DNA of 64,000 nt from Dermanyssus gallinae (Eukaryota; Arthropoda; Arachnida; Mesostigmata; Dermanyssidae), in NCBI GenBank assembly GCA_003439945.1, contig QVRM01004832.1, positions 1 to 64,000 of the forward strand. The letters run 5' to 3'. Positions 23,881-34,339 of the stretch are shown in pieces. The notes beneath the pieces are model-generated. The model searched no databases. It was not told the DNA's origin and saw only the letters and a program-made list of their open reading frames with translations. Both the position numbers and the translations under genes were made by a program. How positions within the stretch are numbered: position 1 is the first letter of the stretch; each line of letters begins with the position of its first letter.

Positions 23881-25288
23881 TGTCTGAATGAGGTCCAGTT
23901 AAATCAAAGTTCCCTTGTCAATTTATGGAAAAGTTTGATTTAAGTAAACTATTTTTATTTAGATGCGGACTCAAAAAGGTGCGGTATAGTGCGCACCAAA
24001 TTAGAGGTTTGTCCAAAAAGTTTGCAAAAGCTGACGGTACGGTGGAGGCGCATCGTTACGTCCCGACATCCAGCTGGAGATGTTGGACGCACCAAAGTGG
24101 GCTGCTTGGACATTCGGCGGCGACCAGTTTATGTATGGTAGAGGTCAATTCCCATCGCAAATAATGCAATCTGTTTTCTGTAGATAGTTCTGCAGGCATC
24201 TGACCAGGTGATAGTCCAACGGTCGTGATTTCCGGTACGTACTGTAAATGCGGCAAAATTTTTCAACTGAAGCTTTGGAGGCTATTGTGCAGAGGCTGGG
24301 TAAGCATACGTTCGATCTCGCCTTGTCTTAGTGGAAGACAACGCCTTTCCTATTCAGGAGACTGTGGTTTTAGCGTTGGAGGGCGGCAGAAACTCGGTCC
24401 AACTGATAACAGTACACACCCGTGTCTATCGTTTGTCCACTAGGAAGATACTCATGCTGAACAACGCCATGCGTATCCCACGAAACACAATGAAAACATC
24501 TGGCGCGAATGAGTTAGTTTCTTTGACGCCAGCCTTCTGGGAAGGCTGGCCTGGGGCGCACCAGATCTTCCACGTTTCACGTTGTCGTAAAAACCCATTT
24601 TTAACAATTCGATCCAAGAAGGACACTTGAAGCACTCGAAACGGGGTTCATCCAGAAAGCTTAAGTTGCCGAAATGAAACTTGGCGAATCAGTGGTATAA
24701 CGAACTCTAAAATGCCGTCGAGTACGCTCTAATTAAATCGGACAGCTTCCGCATTAAGTTAATTAAGGCCTTTTTTGACTCACCCCAACTTGACGCCCGT
24801 TACGCTGGAAATGTTCGCTGTCCATTTCGACAGAATTCTTATAACAAAAATGTAGTGTCCACCACCCCCACGGCTGGCCGCCGACCGTTACGAGTTTGCC
24901 ATCCTCTCGCTCGAGCAACACACGCCCTCTGCCTGGCTCGCATCAACGACTTCTGAGTCATTTATTCTCATGCCTCCTTATATACTCACAGATTGCGCGC
25001 GCATTTAGTGGCTTTCCGCGTCTTCGCTAGTGACGCCATGCATTTAGCTTGCTTCGGCAATGCCGCCAACCGACGCTGTCTATGCTCGCGCTGCTTAATG
25101 AACGCTGCTATCCTACAAAAAACAACAAACATTTCACAAAGCTCTCGAAGATTATATAGTCGTTTGCGCTTTATATAAATATCTGTGAAAAAAAAATATA
25201 TAGATATCTGTTTGGAAAATTTAGCAGACTTCTCAGAGTCGTGGCGGGCATTTAAAAACGCATCTGAAAATCCCACTTACATTCTGTG
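23881..25288. other. No assignable gene
   Basis: A 99-codon frame at 24331-24630 (continuing upstream for about 15 codons) has sensible composition ('VEDNAFPIQETVVLALEGG') but no family I recognise; it may be an old mobile-element fragment. A 9-bp stem with a 5-nt loop ('gccagcctt'/'aaggctggc') lies at 24528-24550 inside it. Confidence 0.3.

Positions 25289-25359
<71 letters not shown>
25289..25359. repeat. (AT)n microsatellite, 71 bp
   Basis: Pure TA. A second array of 35 bp is at 25868-25902. Confidence 0.95.
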
Positions 25360-25362
<3 letters not shown>

Positions 25363-25867
25363 AACCAGTAGTTTATTTAGACATTATATCTCGGCAGGCT
25401 GGTCAGTGGAAGCGCCTTGAGGCAACACGAAACGATATGCGTCACAAGGATGCTCATAGAGCTCCACCTACATTCCAAGGCTATATCATCACGCTAACCT
25501 TGCACGCATATTTTCCCATGGAAAAGATGTACTGCCAATCTAATTACCAGGCGCTGCTTTTCAAAGGCTCGTTTATACGTTTGACTTCAAAGCATGGCTC
25601 TCGTAAAGCCTAATTCCAGTCTATGCTACTTGTTTGTTGTCTTTGGAGGCTTCGAAGTGGCAAACGGTTACTTTCTACACCAGCTGTTTCCACATGCACT
25701 TGTTAAAGTTGGCACCTTAGGTGGGCAATACAATGCTCAGACAGTAAAAAAAAACGTGGTACGAATTTCAACCAAACCTTTTTATTATGTCCGGAACTGC
25801 TGCGGGCTTAGGTTTGTTGGAGCTATGCGCAGCTGTCCGGTCATCGGAAATAACGTATCCTTTTTTA

Positions 25868-25906
<39 letters not shown>

Positions 25907-26495
25907 CTTTTGATGTTGCAGAAACGCGTTATCGTGTCCAGTGCCAAGGTGAGTTTTAAGAAACATGATTCTGAATATTGACATCGCTAATGGCATACGT
26001 GTACGCCATTTGTTACTGCAACGATTAATTATGCTTTACTAAGCTAATAAGAAGTTTATGTCCGTATAATACATTAGGTATATGTTACACACATCAACTA
26101 GCTAAGCCAATGCTTTACTAAGCTTGTATTAAACATAATAGCATATTAGCTGCGCTCGACAACAAAGCCCCGAAAACAGTATATAGAGTTGTGTAAACAA
26201 TTCAATGGTATTTTTTCTGTGAAACTTTGCACTAGTTTTTAACGCATTTGTGCTAGGTTTATGGTGGGGATTTCAGAAATGCATGGTATAATGCCATGCT
26301 GGCAGCTAACAACAACTAGTGTGAAATGCACAAGCCCACTAAACACGTATTCATCCTCACTTCCGTAGGCTCGCAATTGAGCGGCAAGTCTTTGACATTA
26401 TGAGGAAGAAGTCTCACATGTTTCGCATGCCTCTCGCATGTACGATCGGCTGTAAGACCGTGCCAACCGATTCCAGGAAAGCACCTTAGCGAGGA
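25360..26495. other. No recognisable gene
   Basis: Short frames only. 'atgctttactaagct' occurs twice (about 26031 and 26109), a minor local duplication. Confidence 0.4.
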
Positions 26496-27100
26496 CTAAG
26501 ACGCTCTAGTGATGCAGTACGCCCGACCCACCCTTATAGCCATTGTTCTCAAGATCGAACGAAACTTGCGCCGGCTGTCAGCACTTTGGAGAGCCATATC
26601 AACCCATATTAGGGCCGTAAATTGTGCTACAGATTGTGCCATCGTTCTCAGGAGCCTTCTCTTGACTTCCGACGCCCCCAGATATTTCCAGATACCTGCT
26701 AGACATTTTGTCCTGCATAGCGTAAGTGATCTGATTCCGAGAGGCCCGTATCCAGAAGGACTCCAAGGTATATTGTTTTTACTTGAGCTCAACTAATTGG
26801 CCAGTTGCGCTGATAAAGATTCCTCTTGTATTTGCTTTAAAAACGTAGAGTGCTTCGGTCCCTTCTGTGACGAGCCTACAACCGTGAGCCCCTATCTAGG
26901 CTATAGCATTGAAAAGCGCTTCGTTGGCTGCCTTTTTCAGAGCTCCTCCCACCGAGGCAGTTACCAACAGGGCTCGTCCGCGTAATACAAGGTCTTCCCG
27001 CCCTCGGGTAATTCTTCGATTTGTAGGACTCTCATGCACTACATATCTGCCGCCGTCCTCAATCCCCACTCTCCCTGGTCTCAAGGCCCCTCTCGTTGAG
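26496..27100 (-). pseudogene. R1-clade LINE ORF2 fragment
   Basis: The minus strand 26792 to 26496 reads 'IWKYLGASEVKRRLLRTMA', then 'SVAQFTALIWVDMAL' and 'RSILRTMAIRVGRAY'. This is the segment after the RT domain in R1 proteins. It resembles the inverted piece at 50778-50868 ('RTLAIRVSRAYRTVST'), so both derive from related R1 elements. Upstream sequence to about 27100 is frameshifted and weakly similar; the ends are approximate. Confidence 0.6.
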
Positions 27101-29013
27101 CCACGACGAGCTCATCCTTCGCAGGCATGACAAGACACCTTTTCTTACTAGGCTGCCATTATTTCCCTCAAGCTTATGTTGAACGCGTTCCGCAGAACGA
27201 AACTCTGTGATTTCACTCAGTATCCGCTACTGCGCTTGCTTCAGTGTGCCTAGAGTAGGCTAACACATTTTGTTCTCCAGTACGTGCCCCGTCGTTCTAT
27301 ACAGATGCGGCGGTAAGCCGATTTGTGGGACTGTGCTTCCCCTAAGTGGAGGGACGTGGTTCAAGGCCGCTCTTTAACACCCCAGAGAAGATGCCTTGCT
27401 TAAGAGTTGCCTAAATACCTCACCTCTTTATGACGTCTAATTTTCTTAGCCTGTGGCAGTTCCGCGTGCTCGCAGTCTCTGGTCAGACGCTTAATTAACT
27501 CCTGATCGTTTAGTACCTCGCCCACAAGTAAAGGCCTCTCGTCTATAGTTTCTTTCAGCCTTACCTTGTCCAAGCATCTTATTTGCCACCGTCGGCTTGA
27601 CCGGACTGTCGTGGCCTTTGGAGGGCATATCTGGTGTCAAGTAAATGTATCTATAGTCCAATTAATGCATATGAGGTCTATGTGGGACTTCTGCATGCTC
27701 TTGATGAACATTGGGACTTTCCTGTTATATAATATACGTATTCTCGCCAAAGTTGCCTTAAGTTAATATTTGCGTGTTTCTTTTTTCTTTTTACTTTAGC
27801 GGGAAAATAGAAAAATCGTTGATGTCGTTTATTCGACCTGCTTGAACGCCACCTTATACGCTATGCCGTATACTCCAAAAACGGTAGAGTATCCTTTGGC
27901 TCTCTCATTTACGTAGCACCTACAAAAACGGTAATTCAGACAGCTATGCCCAATATTTCTAGGTGTATTACTCGGTACAGAGTGGGAGATGTAGAATACC
28001 TGAGCTTAAACTACATAAATATGTATTAATATCGTAATAAACATTATGTGTTTAATACTATTTTATAGTACGATGGTAACAATGCATGGAAGATATAAAT
28101 CAAAGATTTGTGTCGTAGATTTGGCGAGCCAATGCTATTCTAATGGTGCTTGTTATGAATTATTTGAGGCGTCGCTTGATTCGCGCCAAACTTGCCGCCA
28201 GCAAATTTCTTTTTTTTGCTCTTGCTTTGAAAGGTTGCAAAGGTTACCAGTAATTTTATTCAAGTAGTCACATATAGCCACATCTGTAGCTTTATATCTC
28301 ACTTATATTCGGGTATTCGAAAAATCTCAATTTGTGTATCGCATTTTATATATTTGACTAGCACGCCTAGTATTAACCCACAGCCAATTTAATTTGAATG
28401 TAGTATATATATGTGCACGTGTCGGCACTTGGAGAAATTATTTTATTCATCTATATATATTTCTCTCGTGGTTTAAAACTTCATCCGTCTCTATTTTATA
28501 TATACTTCCAACGACAACACTCTCCTAGATACTCGGTGGATCATAACGCTTGTGAAATGTCTGCCTATGATTTCCTTACGACCACAACGCTAACGAAAGC
28601 CGTTTTTCAGAAATAAAGAAGAAGGAAATTAAAGTCCACCTAACTTAAAGCAAACTGACCCGTGTGTCAATTTTAGTGAGAAATTTAAAACTGATAATAC
28701 AGAATCCGGAGAACTTTTTTTACAGATCTGACTCTGTGCTACGAACATCTGCTTAACCTATACCTAATACATGGTTTCTCCCGAGAGTAATATCAGAGCG
28801 ACACATGAAATTGCAGTATATCCCCGTAGACGAGTATTTTAGATCTCTGGTTGAATATTTTGCTCGTCGTAAAGAGGCTAGCGATCTTTAGACTAGGTGT
28901 GTTGAGCTTTGGGGCGACTATGTTAAATAATAAAAGGTAAGTGGGCCTTGTCCGGCTATTGCTCGTATGCTATGCGACGAACTTTTTATCCTTATATGTA
29001 TGTGTATAGATAG
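27101..29013. other. No recognisable gene
   Basis: Unassigned; the left portion may still be decayed R1 sequence. No RNA gene or convincing open frame was seen. (AT)n arrays follow at 29014-29060 and 29749-29811. Confidence 0.35.

Positions 29014-29060
<47 letters not shown>
29014..29060. repeat. (AT)n microsatellite
   Basis: TA run followed by CACACATACATATATG. Confidence 0.9.
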
Positions 29061-29069
<9 letters not shown>

Positions 29070-29748
29070 ATATATGAGATTAGTTTCTTGGTTTAGCTTC
29101 CTTTCATCTTAATTTATTTATTCATCATTATTTAATTAGTGCTTCATAATTGTACTCTGTTTTATGATTTCAGCGCTACGAAGACTTGAAACTGTGAGAT
29201 CAGTACTACAGCTTCGCCGTCTGTCGTATGATTAGTATCGGCACATCTAATAATAAATGAAAATTATAAACCAAAGGTTTGAGCCAAAGCTATGAACAAG
29301 TTAGTGTTTTTCTACCGCAAACGTTTTAACAACAGCTATCTATGGAACAACATGTTTTCACTCAGCTAATATCTCTCAGCAGCTGTCCCTGTTTAACTCG
29401 TGCACAGTATTTTGACGCGAGCGCTGCCATTTTTTCGATGCTTGATAAAGGGTTCATTGTTTAAGGAGGTTGTTTTTTTAATTCTAAAACACCCTCCGTC
29501 TCCTGAGGGCTTGGAATTGCCGTGAGGCATATCTTCAATACACCGAGAGCCGGACATGTTGAAATATTTAGAGTTTGCTCAACAGTTCTTGTGGCGGCAT
29601 TGCTAATTTGCTGAATCTCAGCGACATGGTTTACGATCTATTCTCAATGAGCATCGCTGAAAAAAATTCAATCAACAACGGGGATAGAATAGGGGAGGGG
29701 TCAAACATGATCCAACGCACTTCTTCTTAATGTTTGCTGCAAAAACTG

Positions 29749-29754
29749 TATATA

Positions 29755-29819
<65 letters not shown>

Positions 29820-29823
29820 TTTT
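29749..29823. repeat. (AT)n followed by a T run
   Basis: About 62 bp of TA with one TTTA break, then about 13 Ts. A T run beside (AT)n could be the reverse complement of a retrotransposon tail, but no element was recognised next to it. Confidence 0.9.
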
Positions 29824-30144
29824 ATGATAGATAATAACATTGTTTTTAAGAACACAACACGCGGTTGAGATTAAATTTGGCTGCGCTCTGTACAGTTCGG
29901 ATTGGACACATACAGACGTAACAAAATAAAAATCTTAATTGTTTGTTGTCTTCTCTATCTAATTTGTCATTGTTGAGAGTCAAAGTTTGAGTTAAACATT
30001 CACTAGCCGTGGGTCTCTAACCTGAATGGTGGTGTTTATATATATATATATATATATTTGGACCGACATAGCCCGCCGGCAAATTTATTTGTCCATGTTG
30101 TCTGTTATCACAATGTGTCACATAACGCGCTGAAAACTAACGAC

Positions 30145-30400
30145 TCAAGGCTCTAGGTCCAAGATGGGGCTGGTCCACCTGGTCAAAGTTCCTCTCACCG
30201 ACGCGGCGTTCCCCCTCTGAACGTCTAACGACAAGCGCTGCAGTAAGTACTCCCCCGCTCTTTTGTCTCCTGTAGCAACCACCAATCTTCTCCCGACGTC
30301 TCTGAGTAATTTTTTGGTAAGCAACCCTGGTCCCCCTAACGTCTCAAAAGCTAGAGGTGAGAACAAGTGGGGATAGTCCAGGCTTGAGTACTTCCTGCAC
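30145..30400 (-). pseudogene. R2-like LINE, C-terminal ORF fragment
   Basis: The minus strand reads, for 73 codons, 'FSPLAFETLGGPGLLTKKLL', 'GDKRAGEYLLQRLSLDVQRG', then 'NAASVRGTLTRWTSP' and a stop. It is very close to the last 75 residues of the longer copy at 56474-57487. It ends next to (AT)n at 30401-30423. Orientation is opposite to the following fragment. Confidence 0.8.
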
Positions 30401-30649
30401 TATATATATATATATATATATATTTACCTGGTGCGCGTAGGCTGTTCATTGACCAGCAAGTAACCATAAAAAAAATATAAAGTTATTTTATTTTATTTTT
30501 CGGCTTTAAAGCATTTAAGTATTATATATAGATGTATACACCCCAGTATTCCTGAGAATAATGGGATGTTTGATATATTTATTAGTAGGCCAGACATTTT
30601 ATCATTTCCGCGCAGCCTGCCTACATACTACGTACCTACGGGGCATCTT

Positions 30650-30930
30650 GTCGTAACTCCAGATTATTTGTTGACAAACTGGGACATCACGGTTTATTAT
30701 GTATCATCAGCACAGACCGACGCCCTAGACATGCTGTTTTAAAAATACTTTTAGCAAAGCCCTCAGGTCATGTGGGCTTCCGTGCATCCTAGAACCGCCT
30801 GTCCAGACGGGATGATACTTACACTCATCGAGCGAGGTAAAATGCTGGTTTGGGATACAACCGTTACTGAATCCCTAGCCCGTTCTGTCATCTGCCTCTG
30901 TTCGGGGCACACTTCTGAAGTGGGTTTGCC
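30650..30930 (+). pseudogene. R2-like LINE fragment (zinc knuckle to nuclease-like motif)
   Basis: In two frames the sequence reads 'KLGHHGLLCI' then 'CPDGMILTLIERGKMLVWDT'. These correspond to 'SLGHHGLSC' and 'RPDGMTLTPFERGQMLVWDA' in the 56474-57487 copy. It is frameshifted and diverged, an older insertion than 30145-30400. Confidence 0.65.
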
Positions 30931-32106
30931 TGGTCTAAAAAAACAGACACATGATAGTTACCCTAAACGCCCGCTCGGCACATTGGTTTCTGTAATCCTT
31001 CGTGATATATGTTCACATATATAACGTTACACACAAAATAAATCATCAATATTCCAAAAATGGACGTCCAAAAATAGGGGTTGACTCTGTGGCATTGGCA
31101 AATGGCGTAAAGCATGCCACTAGGTGGCAATATTTGCGTCTAGTTGATGCTCAATAGAACCATTGCAACGGCTATACGGTCCACCGATAGTAAGCAGATC
31201 GTCCCGAGACGACATTTTACCGCGTTACATTGTACGCATCTGCTTGTAGTATGCTCGAATATCACTCATCCACAATTAGACGCGGTAAATCTCATTGATT
31301 CGCCGTGTGACTCAGTTGATCAAATTGGCCAGGCTCGTCGAGCTATATACTTCGAGCGGACAGTCAATCGGCGTTTCGAAACGGCATGGCGGCTTGCTGA
31401 ATAAAATATCGTCTGCATTAGTAACCTTTAGAGAAAAGAGGAACTTACATGTCTTGCCACTTTTGCCAATGATGGCTTTGGCCAATGATGTGCCTATCTT
31501 ATGGGTTTTCCTTTACCTTTCGTTGACCAAAGGTACAAACAGGACGCTTTGACTTAAGGCCTTTGGTTAGCCATGTCTCAAGCGTCTTGCCTGTTGCCGA
31601 GCCTTTCGTGCATCTGAACACATATTGCTTCTTCTAGATGTTGCGCTAATCAAAATATTAACATCAGTGTGATATCTGTTTATCTTCGTAGTAAGTAATG
31701 TAACGTCCTTGGCCTTTAAAACGTGCGCCTTTATCCTACAGCTGTTTCCTAGCGATGGTCCCTGGCTTCAAGATTCGTCCCGGTGCAAGTTTTAAGCAAA
31801 ACAACCCACTTGTTTTTAGTGTTGGCAGGTAGAAGCTACTATAAGGTGTTCATAAATGGTTGGGATTTTTAAGGAAACATAAAACCATGAGTGTTTTAAT
31901 GTTCTAAAAATGTATGGTAATTTTAAAACAGATATAATGCCGTTTCTAATGAAGTAGTGACCTTTTTTGGTTTTATAGGCTGCTTGCTGAACACCCAATG
32001 TTTAGAATTTTTTACATAATCAATAATTGCATTACAATTACAACTGAGCGCTTCAATGTTAGCAAATAGTTTGCTGATCTTGAAGGCTGGTACGATCCGG
32101 GACGTT
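30931..32106. other. No recognisable gene
   Basis: Unassigned, with short frames only. Confidence 0.4.
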
Positions 32107-32500
32107 TCAATTATAAAACCTCGATTCTCTTACCGGCAGTGTGGCTTGACGGGGGCCCGTAAAGTGAAAACATAAGGTCCAATGATTCCTTCGCACCAGA
32201 GGCTGCACCCGACTGTCACATAGCACATCTAATGGCTGTAAATGTTTATTCACACTTTCCTGTTTATTCGGGTAGAAATTGGCTACGTCGGAAAAGACAA
32301 TTTTCTTTACAAAATCGGCATTACGTTGCATCATTTCGTACACCCTATTGGCGAAGTTTAGCCGCACCTGATGCATGCGAGATCGACCCAGTTGTTGAGC
32401 ACATCGCCAAACAGATATTTCCAGACATTGTTCCACACTGCTGACCACAGCAGCGACACACCAGCTTTGTGGTTTTCCACAACTTGGTACATCACGTTTT
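32107..32500 (-). pseudogene. DDE transposase relic, central part
   Basis: A minus-strand open stretch with 'RLNFANRVYEMMQRNADF' and 'VKKIVFSDVANFYPNKQESVN' is the same family as 19390-19700. In relatives the second motif usually reads D-E; here it is D-V, so a catalytic acid appears replaced. The C-terminal part degrades into unrelated text. Confidence 0.6.
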
Positions 32501-32700
32501 AGGTCGTATGAAACTGTTGCACAAGTTAACGAAGTGTTCTTAAAAGGCCAGTTATGTTGACCATAATTTGCATAATGAGCTTGCCAGGATGCACGCACAG
32601 AGTTTATCTTTGTTTGGCAAATGTTTGCAATCCCTAGGCGTTTTTCTGTTTAGTAACTCTCTGTCTTAGATTAAACAGACCTACTCTGTCCCGTTTAAGG

Positions 32701-32701
<1 letters not shown>

Positions 32702-32739
<38 letters not shown>

Positions 32740-32802
32740 GATTAGCTATTTATAGCTTGCATTCACACTCGGTCGCTATATATATATATATATATATATA
32801 TA
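32702..32802. repeat. (AT)n arrays left of mariner 2
   Basis: TA runs at 32702-32733 and 32779-32802; the second runs straight into the mariner left end. Between them is 'tagcttgcattcacactcgg', which recurs near 34987 as 'tagcttgcattcgtactcag'. Confidence 0.9.
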
Positions 32803-34078
32803 CAGGTAGTTCAATAAGTTCTTAGAATGAGCTTTTTAGAATTCGAATTTTGGCGCGCTTCCACCGCTATTAGGAACTGCAACTTTTCGAATGCTAGCAG
32901 TCAAAATATTATGGTGATTGGCCGTTGCGATTTCGTTTGATCGCTTTTCCCGTGCAACGTATCGGCGTGATTTTGAAAAATTGAGAAAAAAGAGTTTCAA
33001 GTGGTTATCAAGCATTTTATTTCAAAGGTTGGAATGCGACCCAAGTGAAAACTGAGTTAGACGAGGTGTACGGTGACTCTGCGCCATGTTTTGCCACTGT
33101 TTCCAACTGGCCTAGAAAGAGGTCGCAGGAGCACCGGGATGAACTACGTTCAAAACGCCCAAAAACGGCAACTGATTAGGAAAACGTGGAAAAGGTGCGG
33201 AAAATCTTTGCCGCAGATAAGCGAGTGAACATTAGGGAGATAGCGGAGGCCTTGGGGATCAGTTTGGGTAGTGTGCATTTCATCCTGCACGAAAACTTGA
33301 AGATGAAAGAGCTCAGAGAAAAATGGCTGCCGCATTTGCTCAACCAAGGTCAAAAAAACGCGCCTGTTTTCGCTTCACAGCGAAATTTGACCAAGATGTC
33401 GAAAAATCCGTCGGATTTTTGGCGCAGATTCATGACCGTCGACGAAAGCTGGGTCCATCACTACACTCCCGAGATCCAAGAAGCATCTTGCCAATAGTGT
33501 GCACCTGATGAAGGACCTCCGAAGAGGGTGCGGACAACGGCATTGACCGGAAAGGTGATGGCTACAGTTTTTAAGACCAACGTAGAATAATGCTGGTCGA
33601 CTACCTTGAGAGCGGTAAAACGATCACAGGAGAATATTAGGCAAGACTGTTAGACTGCCTTTAGCAAGAACTCATCGTGAAACGGCCCGCTTTGCAGAAG
33701 AAGGTTGTCCTGTTTCACCAGGACAATGCTCCTGCACACAAGTCCCGGCAAGCATCGGCAAAACTGGCCCAACTGAGGTTCGAACTTATTGAACAACCTT
33801 CCTATCCTCCAGACCTGGCCCCCTCTGATCATTTCCTCTTCGGACATTTGAAGAATAGTCTCGGTGGAAAGCGTTTTTCCAGCAATGAAGAGGTTAAGGC
33901 TGCTGTCAATGCCTATTTTCAGTCTAAAGACGCGGAATTCTACTTAAGAGTTATAAAAGCTTTGAAATCTTGGCGGGAAAAGTGTATTGAGCATCTCGGG
34001 GAGTATATCGAATAAGATAAATTTAAAAACATGATTTGGAAAATTCTTGGTTTTCATTCTAAGAACTTATTGAACTAC

Positions 34079-34081
<3 letters not shown>
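32803..34081 (+). mobile_element. Mariner transposon, complete ends, decayed coding region
   Basis: A 1279-bp element with roughly 28-bp terminal inverted repeats (outer bases CAGGTAGTTCAATAAGTTCT) and TA on both sides. It sits inside an (AT)n tract, so both flanks are microsatellite. The ends differ completely from those of the mariner at 13945, so this is a different lineage. Confidence 0.95.
32985..34014 (+). pseudogene. Mariner transposase with several stops and frameshifts
   Basis: Readable pieces in order: 'KGWNATQVKTELDEVYGDSA', 'NIREIAEALGISLGSVHFIL' (second helix-turn-helix), 'TVDESWVHHYTPE' (first catalytic D), 'LFHQDNAPAH' (second D) and 'PDLAPSDHFLFGHLK' (third D, 34 residues after the second). 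The last 112 codons (33677-34015) are uninterrupted. Stops occur near 33177, 33495, 33641 and 33661, with a frame change near 33585. Clearly inactive. Confidence 0.93.

Positions 34082-34129
<48 letters not shown>
34082..34129. repeat. (AT)n right of mariner 2
   Basis: 48 bp of TA starting at the target-site TA. Confidence 0.95.
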
Positions 34130-34132
<3 letters not shown>

Positions 34133-34218
34133 TTTTTCTATTTTATAGCAGTATTTGGTTTATACGCATTTGTATTACAGCTTTGCTACATCACTTGTAT
34201 TAGCTATATTGCTGTTTA

Positions 34219-34330
34219 CAATAAATTTACATACCTAGGGCTCACCTTATTAACAAGGGGTAGCAGGTTTTGATCACACATCCAGGAGAGGGTCAAGAAG
34301 ACCACCATTTTGCTCAGGTCGCTCTTTTCA
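34219..34330 (+). pseudogene. Short R1-like LINE fragment
   Basis: The frame reads 'KFTYLGLTLLTRGSRF', a stop, then 'SHIQERVKKTTILLRSL'. This is the pattern seen after the RT domain of R1 proteins (YLG..L......HI...KK...LLR.L). It is too short to classify further. Confidence 0.45.
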
Positions 34331-34339
34331 GGATACAGA

